Positions 10,324-22,540 of a stretch of DNA of 64,000 nucleotides are shown one piece after another. Origin of the DNA: Limonium bicolor (taxonomy: Eukaryota > Streptophyta > Magnoliopsida > Caryophyllales > Plumbaginaceae); assembly GCA_023374045.1 (NCBI GenBank), contig CM041779.1, positions 299,966,167 to 300,030,166 on the forward strand, given 5' to 3'. The notes below the pieces were generated by a model. That model did no database searches, had not been told where the DNA came from, and saw only the letters and a list, made by a program, of their open reading frames with translations. How positions within the stretch are numbered: position 1 is the stretch's first letter; each line of letters opens with the position of its first letter. Position numbers and translations under genes: made by a program.

Positions 10324-11873
10324 GTATATTTGCGGGGTTTAATCACCACCGCCAAATAATTTTGTTCGGGGCTGCACTGTTATTCGATGAGGACGATACC
10401 TTCATTTGAATGGCTATTTCAGGCTTTTCTCAAATGCATGGACAACAAGGCACCAGCCACCATCTTCACAGACCAGGATGCCGCTATGGCCGCCGCTCTG
10501 CAGTCGCAGCTCCCCGACACATTCCATGGGTTGTGTTCATGGCACATTTTGCAGAATGCAAAGAGCAAAGTGCACAGCTCCATAGTAGGTGCTGTCACAA
10601 ATCTACTGACTTTGCTTATGTACTCCATCGATGATGAAAGAGATTTTGACACTGTCTGGGATCTCCATATGTTGGATTTGTTCCCGGCCCGTTCTGGTCG
10701 TAATAATGTCCATGGTAAATCGAAGGAATGGTTACTTAAGATAAAACAGAAACGACAGCAGTGGTCGGCCGCATGGGTAAATAAGCACTTCACTGCTGGT
10801 ATGAGAACAACGCAAGCAAGCGAATCGATCAACAGTACCGTTCGTGGCTTCCTCAAGTCTGATCATAGTCTGGTAGAATTCTTTCCTCATTTTAATGATA
10901 TGATTGACTGTGTCAGAGAACGAGAGAAAGTTGGGAGTTTAACGCTAAAGATAAGTTAACTGCGAACACATTCACGATGTGCCCGATAATGGTATCCGCT
11001 GCTGCTGTGTACACACCTACTGTTTTCAGGTCACTTCACTACGAGAGGGAACAGTCAGTTGCTTACTGTGTTGAGAGAATTTCTGGATTGACCGACTCTG
11101 GGTTAGAGAAATGGAATGTGTACTCCTTTGATGGTGATAGTCGGAAGATTGATGAAAGGAATGTTTACATTGGGTTGGAGGGTGATGTGGTTCTTAATTG
11201 TAGCTGCTCTTTGTTTGATTCATTTGGTATCTTCTGTCGACACATCCTTAAAATGATGGATTTACTGGGCTCAATGGGCAAGACTCAACTGAGGACAATA
11301 CCACCTCCTTACATAAAGGACCGATGGCGAGTAAATGCGAGGGCCAGCATTCTTAAACAATGGTCGGACACGGATTCTGTATCTCCCGGACCTGAACCAT
11401 TATCTTATACATGTCGCTATCAACGTTTAACCTCAACTGCTGTTAGGTTGGCATCTACAGCTTCTTCAGACTCTGCTCTTTATGATTATGTCATTGATCA
11501 GCTGAAAGGGATGTTAGATTACGCCATAGACCATTATCGATCTGGACACGAAGCCGGAACACCGCAGGATGGTGGGGGTAGAAACCCATGCGACGACTAC
11601 GACAACATTGGGCCAAGTCGTTTTACAGCTGGGATCAAAGTAAGACCTAAACCCAACCCGGGGCGAAAGAGAAGACAGCGGTCCATGACGGAAAAAATTG
11701 GGCTAAGATATGTGGCAGCTTACAAGAGGTTTAAATTGTCAGAAGTAAACCCGGATAATCAGTGTAATGATACTACTTCGGCTGCCCATGTGTTACCACA
11801 ATCATACACCAATCCCCAATCATCATTCACCTCCCTACTCCTGGGTTTTTGTAACGCATCTCCTAATTTATGA

Positions 11874-11926
11874 TGCCACCTTGTACTGGTAGGACGCTTT
11901 CTGTGTACCTAAATGCTGCCCCGTGG
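11874..11926. other. Short sequence between the FAR1-related gene and the gap
   Basis: Downstream of the stop codon; nothing recognised before the N run. Confidence 0.5.
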
Positions 11927-12426
11927 NNNNNNNNNNNNNNNNNNNNNNNNNNNNNNNNNNNNNNNNNNNNNNNNNNNNNNNNNNNNNNNNNNNNNNNNNN
12001 NNNNNNNNNNNNNNNNNNNNNNNNNNNNNNNNNNNNNNNNNNNNNNNNNNNNNNNNNNNNNNNNNNNNNNNNNNNNNNNNNNNNNNNNNNNNNNNNNNNN
12101 NNNNNNNNNNNNNNNNNNNNNNNNNNNNNNNNNNNNNNNNNNNNNNNNNNNNNNNNNNNNNNNNNNNNNNNNNNNNNNNNNNNNNNNNNNNNNNNNNNNN
12201 NNNNNNNNNNNNNNNNNNNNNNNNNNNNNNNNNNNNNNNNNNNNNNNNNNNNNNNNNNNNNNNNNNNNNNNNNNNNNNNNNNNNNNNNNNNNNNNNNNNN
12301 NNNNNNNNNNNNNNNNNNNNNNNNNNNNNNNNNNNNNNNNNNNNNNNNNNNNNNNNNNNNNNNNNNNNNNNNNNNNNNNNNNNNNNNNNNNNNNNNNNNN
12401 NNNNNNNNNNNNNNNNNNNNNNNNNN
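11927..12426. other. Assembly gap of exactly 500 N
   Basis: A round 500-N run is a scaffolding placeholder, so its true length is unknown. The nested elements to its right each lack their left half, so the real missing sequence is probably many kilobases. Frames reported through the N run are meaningless. Confidence 0.95.
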
Positions 12427-14071
12427 GAGACGAACTGACAAACCTAAGGGGCATCCCATGAAAGGAAACGGAAGGCAACGACCTTGTCATGGAGCCCACT
12501 ACAACCACTAAACATGTAATATTGTACAGAGAAGTACATGTGTGTGGACAGCCTACAATGAGCCCAGCTCAAGGCAAATAAGGCTTATAAGCCATAAGCA
12601 AGATATGTTATATAAATTCGATTGATTGTAAAAGTTTATGTTGTATAAGTGAATAAAGTGGCAAGCGAACCACTGCATTAAGAGTGGGGATATCACTCGA
12701 TATTGTGAAACCGCAGGAGCGGTAGTTAGGTGAACCAAGTTCAAGAGATATACCAGGGATTAACCATATAGTTGTTACCCAGGAGTGATTTGAATGAGAC
12801 TAATACGAAAGGAAATGTTTGTGCCAATTGTGTAGACAGGAAGAGTGATACGTTGATAGCAATCACCATAGGTGTGTGAAGCTAAATGTGTAGCGAACAA
12901 GGCTCAAGGGAAAAAAAATAGTAGTATATTCAAAAATCAGCCAAATAAGTGGCCAGATAAACCCAGTGTAATGGCGGAAGCTAATATAATAGCGGATGCA
13001 GTATAAGTTGATGTTGTATATTGAGTAAGGATACGGTGCGCAATAAGCGACCGTTGTCTGAGTATTGTTAGATGATAAAATGGGGAATGAGCAGAGTTAT
13101 GAGTTAAACCCAGTGGAGGCACAACAGTAAATGATAGAAAACGAACCGAGCAGTAAGCCGGGTGACAAATATTATGTGATAAGAATTTCGGTAAAACACA
13201 GTGTAAATTCCTATCGCAATCGCATGAGAGATTTACTGTCAAGAGTTTACGCTCTACACTCTGTATGACTGAGGTTTTGGTATTGCACTTGCGCAGTAGT
13301 ATGATTCAAGTGGGATAGCTAGGAATCAGAAGCATGGTAATTGTGGAGGAATAATTATAGTGGCCGATGCATAGGTAATGCAAGGCCGCAAGAATGAAAG
13401 AATAAATGTACAAAACCAAAGGTGGAGACAAGATTAACAGTAAGTGACTACAGTAACACTAAATACCAAATGACGGTATGAGATATACCCCAGGTGTGGG
13501 AAATAACTGAGAGAGCACTACACATTAAGTAGTAGCTCAATCTCAACCGACAGTAAGTCGGTAGTAGAAGCAAGTCAATCATTGTGAATTACATAGTAGT
13601 TTACGCTGTAAGCTATTGAAGAAGTGGACGGAAAGTTTTGGAACTCACCGAATTCGCAGTCAGGGTAGGAGATACCATGCGTCGGTTGAGAAACCATTGT
13701 TACCTAGATAAAGGTAATACATTGGAGATGTACAATACAGTAACAGTAACAAATGGGGCAAACTAGCTCAACAACTATCAGAGTTGCGCAACAGAGGCCA
13801 GAGAGCCCATGCACCAGATACTGAATATACACGGTGAATATGAATAAATGGCTAGTTATCAATGCCTAAAAGCCTCACAGGCCAGGACCGAAACCGGTTA
13901 TGAGTTAGATAAACTCTAATAAGAATTGGTTTAGGGATTAAACCGCCAATATGGTTAAATCCTCTACCCAAAACGCATTGTGTACCAGACCACGTGGAAG
14001 TTAAAATACTTCACGACGGCAGAAATTTAAAGCCAATGTTCCGTGGTTGATTACGAGGGCGTAATCCTCTT

Positions 14072-14084
14072 AAGGGGGGTAGAG
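14072..14084 (+). other. Internal polypurine-tract-like motif of C1
   Basis: AAGGGGGGTAGAG lies 1.4 kb upstream of the true 3' polypurine tract. B and D have the same motif, always followed by C (GTAGAGC). Confidence 0.6.
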
Positions 14085-15457
14085 CGTAAAGCCGCTTAGT
14101 GCGTTTTACCGTACAAGTGTACGTGAACTATGTTGTGCATTGCACAAAAAAATTGTTAGGATGGTGGCGCGGTGTATATAAACATACGCATTTATTTGTG
14201 GTTAAATTGTGGTAATTGCGCACAGAAGATGCGAATACCATTGTGGGAAGTGTGTTATCTTGTTAACAGTGGTGTGTGAGAGTACAAATGGAAGGGAGTA
14301 AAGAAACTCCCGGGGGAACAAAAACCCCGACGGTGCATAAATGTAAACCATGTATTGTATTTTGATAAAAATATATGTATATATATAGTGTTGTGATTTA
14401 TGAAGGGGTATGAGACCGACATAGAACCTAGTGGAATTAAATTCCCTAGGTAACTTGAATTAAGTTGGATTTGGATGAAGATGATAGACGGAGTTCTATC
14501 CCTTGGAGATGTACTGATTATGACTAGAAGAATTTAAAGATAGAAAATGGGACATGGTTGAATTAGTTGTTGGTTGAAAATGAGGTGGGAGGTGAAACTT
14601 GATTATCATGAGATCAAGGGAAGCCGAACATAAATTGGGGTGGAAAGATAGTTCAACACTGATGCTGATCACATCAGGGTTGGATGACTCTTGAAGCTCC
14701 CTGTAAGTGGTCATAAACAACCACGTTAAGAAAATACAAGGAGCATAAATTGGACTTGGAGTTGTGTGGTGTTTTCAAAAGGATTTTCAATTGGTGTTTT
14801 CAAACAATCGATTAATATTTTGAATAAAAGATCTTCTTATACTTAACCTAGTAAAGAATATTTTTGTAGTACTTGCTCACGAGCTGAGGACGTATGAGCC
14901 TTTGTCTTCGGACCGGTGACATGAGAAGTACATATGTTAAAAATTAAGTGAATGTTTGATCTCCCAAGGAACGGGGACCAGAAGGTGTCCATCGCGACCG
15001 GGTTCTGCGGGATCACAGTGTATATGTACTCAACGTGGGATTCGAACCCATGGAGAGATGGAAAAGGTATTTCTGTTTGATATACATGTTATGACATGTT
15101 GTTTGGTATGTGTGATAAAAGTTATTTGACTTTGATCTCTAAAGTGTATGCTATCAAGACCTATGAGTCTAAATGTGTTGTGTTACATAGACTATGTGTC
15201 TAAATGTGGTTATGTCACCCAGACTAAGAGTCTGAGGGAATTGTATAAGTGCAAGTGTGGTGAAGGTACCCGGACCATTAAGTCCGAGGTTACCATGTGA
15301 GTATGATATTAGTATAAGTGGATATGTTGCCCGGACCATTAAGTCCGAGGTTGGATGTAAAGGGTGGTTGGTAATGGAAGTTTTATGGCTATAAGTAATT
15401 CCCGTATTCTAATCCAATGATGCGAGGAAATGTGAACTTCGAGGACGAAGTTCTTTT

Positions 15458-15470
15458 AAGGGGGGTAGAT
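15458..15470 (+). other. 3' polypurine tract of C1
   Basis: AAGGGGGGTAGAT directly precedes the LTR start TGAAATAC. It sits at the end of a block, GACGAAGTTCTTTTAAGGGG, that is nearly the same in D and B. Confidence 0.8.
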
Positions 15471-18400
15471 TGAAATACCCCAAACCTTGGTATGTTGTGT
15501 AAATGTTAAACTATGGTATTTAAAGGCTAAAAAGTGCCTTAGAAACATAAATGAACCATTTAAACCATGGTAAAACACAATAAAACACTAAGACACGGTT
15601 TGAGCAAAAACATGCTCTAAGGTTGGAGTGAACTTGGCTAGGACCCAAAGAGCCTACCAAGACGTTATAATATTTAATTATGACTTTATAAGGCTAATTA
15701 AGTCCTTAGGAAACTTTGGTAGACAATGAAACCAAACAAAACACAAATAAATACCTTAAGGTCAATATGGGCTAAAATGTGCTCTAAGCTTGGGATAAAT
15801 GTATAAGACCTAATGGTCATACCTATGCCTTATTTATATTTAATGAACATATTAAATCAATTACCAAAGAAAACCAAGCTTGAAAACAAGTTAAAACACA
15901 AAAGTGCTTTAAGGAGTCTTAAAGCACGTTTTTGAAAAATTGTCTTGTAAATGAGTTTCGAATGGCTAAATGTCCATCATTACTCTTTAATTAACATGTG
16001 TACTATATAGTATCACATTTGGGTGGCTATATCAATGAGAAATCAAAAATTTCACTTCTATGTGCCTTGTTTTAGTGAATAGTAACTAAAATAAGCAAGT
16101 TTGTAACATATGTCATTATAAGTAAGTTAATTGGTCAACAAAGACCAAAACACCCTTCTAATTATATGGGGGCCGGTTTTATTATGTGGTGACTCACCAC
16201 CATGAGCTAGTAAAAATTAAAGAAAGAAGGAAAAGTAAGTGAAAAGTAGAAGTTACCTTTATAACATGTAAATATCTTCCAAAAGCAAGTTCTATCTTCA
16301 TTGCTCCTTCCTTCTTCATTTCACACGTCTCCAACCTCCCTTCTTGCTCCCTTTTACGAACAGCTACATCAACACCAACACCACCATTGTTTTCCATCTT
16401 TGACCACTTGTATCTCCTAGCTCCATGCTCCGAATTTAATTCCGAGACTACCGTTCTCTTAGTTGGAGCAAGCTCTACAACATTGTCTTTTCAAATCATC
16501 AAAACCACCATTTCGGTGCCAAGGAGAACTTCCATGGAAGGAGCTTGAGCTTATATTTTTATGCCTTGTTGATCACCTTTGCTTCAAGGTAAGGAAAAAC
16601 CAAAGAAAACTCCATTTCCTCTCCTTTAGTATATGGCCGAAAATTCACCTCACCATGGTGTCTTACCTTGCTTGTTTTAGCTTCATTTGAATCTTCCAAG
16701 GGCTAGGAGGAGTCCTCTCTTGATACTTATTCAAGCTCTCTTTCCATTCAAAGGTAAAACAATTACCTTGATGTGTTAAAACAATATATGTAACTAGGGT
16801 TTACAATGAGATGAAGCTTAAAGCTTATATACTCATTACAATGTTGGTATATTGTTTAGTTGTTGACAAGGAATGAAATGCCTTACCGGTTTTATGAAGA
16901 AACAAGAAAGAAGTTGTGAGGAAAAGAGGTAAATGTGTTATCTCAATGTGGTTTAATGCCTTAGGAGAAATAAGCTTATAATGCTTGCTTAAAACTACCT
17001 AAAGAGCAAATGGTGAATGACTTAGTAAGGTGTTCTCAAGGAGACTAGTAAAGGAACATATGTCTTGGTGTGTGTAATTGCAGGTCAAAGGCATTACTTA
17101 TGTGGGAAATTCAGTGTTTAAGATTTATGCAATTTAAGGGCCTAAGAGCCATGCATTTAAGGGCCTAAGAGCCAAGCAATTTAAGTTTATGCACTATATT
17201 GTGATGTAGTGTAGTGTAGTTAAGGCTTAGTTGTTGTAGAGGGCATTTCTTGTAAAGATGAATGTCTTGAATGGTTAAAGGATGAAAAACAATATGTTTG
17301 TGTGTAAGGAATGTGTATTAAGTGATTAAGTGTTCTTGGTTGTCTAAAGGTGAAAACCTAAGTGTTTGGGTGTGAGAGTTTACAAGAGAAGCTATGGCAA
17401 AATTTAGTTGATAAACAAAGGAGTTTATGTGATGAAATGAGATTTTAAGACCTAGAAGGTACTAGGAACTTGTTAAGTGTTAAGATGGTGGAAGAAGGTG
17501 AATCATGGTGTTCTTAGGTGTTAAAGTGCCATGGGCATTGTCTTGGAGGATTTAGAACTCAAATGGGTGTTTTGAACACACCAAGGAATTGTTATGTGAA
17601 GTGTTAAGTCTTGTTCAAGATTTGGTAAACAAAGGAAAAGAAATGCCTAGTGAAGGTCTAAGTGAAAGCTTGTGGAAATTAGAAGCAATTGTGCAAAGGA
17701 GGTGTGTGTGAGAAATAATGCTTTTGGAGTGGTGGTAAAGTTTGTGAGACAACACTTTGGTTAGTTAAGGTAGTAGGCATGATATACCACTTAGAAATCT
17801 AAGAAAAATGTTATAAGTGCTAGGAATTGTTGTAAGGGATTGAGTAACCAGTTAGTGATGAGTTAGGAAAGTTTAGTGCTTGTTTTAAGGTGTTTAAACA
17901 TGTAGGAAACATGTGGAAAGTTTATGGAATGATTAGGTAAGGTTTAAGGTTGGTTTAGGGGTTGAAAAATGATGTTTTGACAAGCTAATAACATGGTCCG
18001 GGACCTAGCCCTTGTATAGGTACCCGGACCACCCCTTAAAAAGAGCCGAGAGTGAAGTTTAGAAGTGGTCCGGGTCCTTAGTCCAGGACCAAGACCCGGA
18101 CCAAGGGTAAAATAAGGCCGAGAGTATATTCTACAAGTGGTCCGGGACCTTGGGTCCGGACCAAGTCCCGGACCAGGTCAAAAGTGTTGCAAAATCTGTT
18201 TTAAAGGCTTCTAATCATGGGGAATTGAATGGTAATGGTTTTAGGTGATGTTTAGGCCTTGTTTGGTGGCATATAAGGGCCTTAAAATGTGTAAACAAGT
18301 GTTGGGTTTGATGTGAGAGTTGTAAAGTTATTATCACAAGAGTAAGTGTAACGGGAATGACGGGGTAAACTATGGGCGCTTTAAACGTTAAGCAAACATG

Positions 18401-20138
18401 TTACCCCAATATTAATAAAAGTAATTGTGATGTTATCAGTTGTTCGAGAATTGCTCGAGGAACATAAGTGGACGTGGTAAAGTGGACTCCGGTGACAGGT
18501 ATGGTTTTCTTGCAACCTGTGTCCTACCGGATTACACCGGCTTGTATGCCAATGTGTTTTATGAGTGTTGCCACCTTGTAAGATTAAAACATGTAATGAG
18601 TTTATAGTAATTCATTTATGTGGCGCATCTGGTCTCCGATACCGTTTAACCTCAAATATGTGTTAAACCTTAGCTAACCAAATCTAGATACACATGAGTG
18701 ATCGGTATTCGGAGTTGACGGCCCAAACCTTGGGAACGTGCTAACCACGGCTATGTGTGAGTTAGTTGGACATTGTTGTTATATGCAAGTGTGTGAACCT
18801 CCCTTGTGTGCTTAACTCGGTTATGATACCGTATGGTGTGTGGATGTGGTAGGCTCCATAATGGATCTCTAACTACTTATTTATAAGTGTATATGTACTA
18901 ATGGGGGGTGAGGAGTCCGGTTGTTCCGGCCACGCGTGTGATGGAGGGAGTCGAGTCGATCATATCCGGTTCGGCTCTCTTGGTGTATGTATAGGTGGTA
19001 TTCCAATTTGGTTGTACCTTCCCTTAGCTTATCCAAAGCTAGTTACTGACTCACGTCGGGCCACAGGGGCATACGAATGTTATTTCGGTGTGCTTGGGAT
19101 TACTATATCCGACACACCTTGGGTATAAGTTAACCGTTCTATATAACCGGACGGTAACGAGGTTGGTAACGAGCTTAACATGGGATTGGTAATAATCTCT
19201 AGGCTCACTATGTATACTAACTATGGTGGAAGGTTCCTTGTGAGAACCGATTTACGGTGTTATGTATTGGTGTTGTGCTATGCAAATTCCCTTGCTATGC
19301 TACGATAAGTATACGTCAGGTGTTTAAAATGATTGTGATGTTGTCATGTGTACGACGAAACAAAAAGGTTTTGTTATGTTTGTTATGTGAGGAATGAGAT
19401 ATGTTGTAGGATATGGAGTGTGTGGATCATGGAAATGAATCCCAGTTTGTGACAAGAGGCGTTTAAGGATAACCCGATTAATGGGTACATGTCGTTCGTT
19501 AAGGAAGTAGCTCCGTTTTAGAGGAGAGCCACTCTAGGGTTTAAGGAATCATTGAATGGTTGGTTAAGTGTGGATGTGTTGGTTATAGGTTGAGCCCATT
19601 GAGGCGAAATGTTATGTGTTGTATGTTTATGGCTTGTATGCATGATTTAAATATAATCAACTGCATGCTAAGACGACAATTAGTTGTGCGTGGCCCGGTA
19701 GCATGTGGGCTGCGGGATTACCATACCAGCAAAGGTGCTGAGCCCCTTGGGGGCCACCCTTTCTCTCCTTTTCTATTTCAGGTACAAGGAGCTGGAAGCC
19801 GTTCGAGAGTAGGACGGGGTAGAGTTTATACATGGGTAGCCATTTAAATGGCGTAAGCATTGTAAGCGTAGTAAGACCGAAATTGTTATCGGCATTAGTT
19901 TGTAAATACTCGGTACAGTGGGAATGTATGTATTAATAAATGTTGAAAATGGAATGAGGATTGTATTGTGTAGTTGCTCGGGAATCTAGTCCATCAGACC
20001 GATACAAATGTATGTATTAGCCTTGTTAGCCACGTGGGTGGTTAACGGCGTGTAACACCATTGAATTAAGTAATGTGATGAGTTGAGATTTCCGCTGCAG
20101 ATTGATGTTAAGTGTACGGTGGTGGTTGGGGTGTTACA
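15471..20138 (+). repeat. 3' LTR of C1 (4,668 bp)
   Basis: Begins TGAAATACCCC after the polypurine tract and ends GGGGTGTTACA, a short inverted terminal pair. The interior matches the two C2 segments in reverse orientation, for example the TGCACTATATTGTGATGTAG block near 17185. It contains the shared GGGGGCCGGTTTT motif at 16168-16180 and candidate splice donors AAG/GTAAGG near 16589 and AAG/GTAAAA near 16754. Short frames such as the one starting at 18901 are not credible genes. Confidence 0.85.
17995..18172. repeat. 72-bp-spaced GGTCCGGG inverted-word array in the C1 LTR
   Basis: Units start at 17995, 18067 and 18139 (72 and 72 bp). Each has GGTCCGGG, a short spacer and CCCGGACC, so it folds into a GC-rich hairpin, followed by GCCGAGAGT in two units. 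Confidence 0.85.
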
Positions 20139-20400
20139 ACAAACAACACAGGTGCTCCCCATGGAGACACACTAGGGCGGATAAAACCCTTATCCAGAAG
20201 ATCCTGCAGCTGCACTTCAGCTCCTTAAGCTCTGCCGGACTCATGCGATAGGGAGCCTTAGAGATAGGCTGAGTCCCTGGCGCTAACTCGATAGAAAACT
20301 CCACCTCATGATCGGGTGGTAGCCCTGGCACATCGTCCTGGAACACCTCTGGAAACTCAACACAATGGGGATATCCTCCAACTGGGATCCCTTCTTAACC
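20139..20400 (-). pseudogene. E reverse transcriptase, N-terminal fragment
   Basis: The region gives [20 protein letters not shown] followed by [10 protein letters not shown], the linker before gypsy RT. After a one-base shift, [19 protein letters not shown] follows, the conserved RT entry block. The reading stops exactly at the C1 LTR end, so the loss is due to insertion. The catalytic YVDD/FIDD region is absent from this side. Confidence 0.85.
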
Positions 20401-20862
20401 TCAGGTACAAAGCAGAGAAAACCCTGGCAGCCCTTCCTCAAGGAACGGACTGCCTGCATAGCAGACACCAACACAGGAGCACAGGGAATGGAGTTCCCCA
20501 CAAAGCAAAATGGGTCTCACCGGTCTATCAAACACAACCTTCCTAGCTGCACAATCTATATGGGCATAGTGCTCTGCTAGCCAGTCCATGCCCAAAATCA
20601 CATCAAAGCAGGGCATACTCATAGGTATCAAATTAGCAGGTAAGGTCCTATCCATGATCACTACTGGACTAGACTTGCATACAGAACTAAGCACACAAGT
20701 AGGCACGCCACTCAACGGGCTAGAAATACACAGATCCACATCACAGGGCTTAGCAGACAACCCGAGACTACCCACTAAATCAGCAGACACAAAGGAGTGG
20801 GTAGCTCCTGAATCAAACAAACAGAATACTGGCTGAGAAGAGATCTGAAGAATACCTGACAC
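20401..20862 (-). pseudogene. E aspartic protease region
   Basis: Contains FCLFDSGATHSFVS, the retropepsin active-site motif (DSG), and VILGMDWLAEHYAHIDCAAR, the conserved flap/C-terminal segment of plant gypsy proteases. It would process the Gag-Pol polyprotein. The end of the frame diverges through a frameshift into the RT linker. Confidence 0.85.
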
Positions 20863-20887
20863 TACTCTGTCTGAGCCACGGTCATGC

Positions 20888-21920
20888 TCACCAGCTAGCG
20901 CAAAACACGTGCCTGGGTCTGGGACTTCTTCTGGTCAGCCTCTGCCCGGACCCTGAACCAGCACCTCGGCCCTCAGAACCACCGCTGCTACCTCCACCTC
21001 TAGCCTGTGGACACTGGGCAATGCGATGGTCTAGCGAACCACACTTAAAGCATGCCCCGGACTTCCTATAGCACTCCCGTCCTGGGTGGAAACGATCACA
21101 CTCGGCACACTTCTCCACAGCAGGAGATGCTGATGAAGAAGAACCCCGGTCTCCTCTGTACTTCTCTTCTGAGAAGAGCTGCTCACGCCTCTGGGCTCCT
21201 CCCACGACCCTTTCTCTTCGGTCTTTGCCTTATCGGGCCTCTGGTCCTTTCTCATACCGCTGCCTAGCCTGTAGCTCAGACTCCAAACCAACGCCAATCA
21301 CTACGTTCCTGAAGGTCTTGTGGCGAAAAGGTGCCATAGCAGCTCGAATATCACCCCTCAAACCAGCCTCAAACTTCCTAGCCTCCGGTTATCATCCGGC
21401 TCAGGCACAAACTTAGAAAGGGAGATAAACTTATGCACGTACTCATCCACTGACATCTCTTCGTCTGACGAAGCCTCCCATACTCAACTATCTTTTCATC
21501 CCTGAAGACAAAGGACAGAAACTGCTGATTGAAGCAGCCCTGAACTGCTCCCATGTCCATGGGGGGGGTACTTCCTTCAACTGTCTTCCACCACTCCTTC
21601 GCTTCAGACTGAAACATGAAGGTAGCGAATCCAACCTTCTGATCTCCTCAATCCCATGATCCTCAGCAAATCCTCAATCGCAGTGATCCAGTGGCTCGCC
21701 TCCTGTGGGTCGCCAACTAGCATCAAAAGAAGGCGGCTTCAGCTCAGGAACTCCTGAAGCGCCTTCACATTGCTGCCCCCGCGTTACCGGCTCCTGTCGC
21801 CTGGCCAACAGTGGTCCCTACGGTCTGCAGCACCTGAGTCACACCTGCTGCACAATCTCCGCAATGTCCCCAGAGGGCATTGCCGGAAGCTTCACCACGT
21901 CCTGCACGTCGAGGAGGCAT
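20888..21920 (-). pseudogene. E gag (capsid and nucleocapsid)
   Basis: The likely start is the ATG at 21920-21918 (MPPRRAGRGEASGN), 114 bp inside the primer site. The capsid-type segment reads FQSEAKEWWKTVEGSTPP and FNQQFLSFVFRDEKIVE (about 21617-21480). The nucleocapsid has a CX2CX4HX4C knuckle, CFKCGSLDHRIAQC (about 21070-21025), preceded by CAECDRFHPGREC. At least three frameshifts interrupt it, including near 21690 and 21410. Confidence 0.85.
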
Positions 21921-22033
21921 ACTGAAGATACAAACACCAAGATTGATCAGAAACCATCAAGCATCAAACAGCAGACCTTTCAGACACCCACGCATGCAGA
22001 CAAAACCCCACAAACACCAAAGAACGAGCAACC

Positions 22034-22046
22034 TGGCTCTGATACC
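22034..22046 (-). other. Primer-binding site of E
   Basis: The minus strand reads TGGTATCAGAGCC, complementary to the 3' end of initiator Met-tRNA. It lies six bases inside the LTR end at 22053. Confidence 0.85.
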
Positions 22047-22540
22047 ACTAAACGTAACGACCCCAAAACCGGCCTAGGAGTTAGGGCCGTTACACGCCGT
22101 GAGTCTACTACCTAACGTCGCAAGGCTCTAAACAAACAATCCCCAAACCTAAGTAACGAACTTGTAAAATACCAAAAGAGTTACAAGAACCAAATACTTA
22201 ACAATCAAATACAATGAAAGGCCCGAAGGCTACACAAAAGCTTTAAAGCGTCCAACGCGCATCGTAAACAAAGTCTAAAGAAGCATAAAGTAAACGAAGC
22301 TCCAGAAGGGACAAGAGAGAAGATCCCACGAGCTCAATCTGCAACAAAGAGAAGGGGTGAGCTAGACAGCCCAGCAAGCAGAAGAATTCCTCAAGGAAGC
22401 CTACTCAAAACAGAAGCAGCAGAATAGCTTGTAAACAGAGGAGAAGGCGGAGTCATTATAAACCATCAGAAAGGAAACGCAAAACAGAAGAAGAGCAGAC
22501 ATCAATTCAAATCATAGTCTGACTTTCAGAACGGATACAG

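Larger units (their letters stand above)
8495..11873 (+). pseudogene. FAR1/FHY3-related (MULE-transposase-derived) gene, frame-broken
   Basis: Exons 8495-9338 and 10324-11873 encode about 800 residues, normal for plant FAR1-RELATED SEQUENCE proteins. Seen in order: an N-terminal FAR1 DNA-binding domain (EEEGHNFYSDYARRVGF, a later CGC, and EHSGHEL), a MULE transposase core (ANIFWADHRI, then TIFTDQDAAMAAAL, then GLCSWHILQNA), and a SWIM zinc finger (CSCSLFDSFGIFCRHIL) near 11199-11243. Such proteins are transcription factors domesticated from Mutator-like transposases, or still transposases. The frame changes near 8690, 9266, 10404 and 10932, each by about one base, so as written it makes no complete protein. 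The rest is well preserved, so sequencing indels could explain this. The start ATG at 8495 precedes the FAR1 domain by a normal distance. Whether it is a host gene or a transposase is open; terminal repeats were not found and the 3' side runs into the gap. Confidence 0.8.
12427..20138 (+). mobile_element. LTR retrotransposon C1 (non-coding, 5' part missing)
   Basis: This is the 3' part of a gypsy-like element inserted into the RT of element E. The internal DNA (12427-15470) aligns with the interior of element B from about 56310 onward. An example is AAATTGGGGTGGAAAGATAG near 14633, identical near 59115. No gag or pol frame is present, so it is a LARD-like non-autonomous element. The 5' LTR, primer site and about 2 kb of interior lie in or beyond the gap. 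ACAAA follows the 3' LTR directly (20139-20143). Confidence 0.8.

Noticed and set aside
11863..12511. Long frames on both strands across the N run
   Set aside because: They exist only because N codons contain no stops; no real sequence supports them.
15030..15060. GATTCGAACCC, a tRNA T-loop-like word (minus strand) in C1
   Set aside because: No acceptor stem or A box could be matched around it, and element B lacks it.
18901..19128. 75-codon frame in the C1 LTR
   Set aside because: Lies in LTR sequence, has no recognised domain, and the corresponding B LTR sequence does not keep it.
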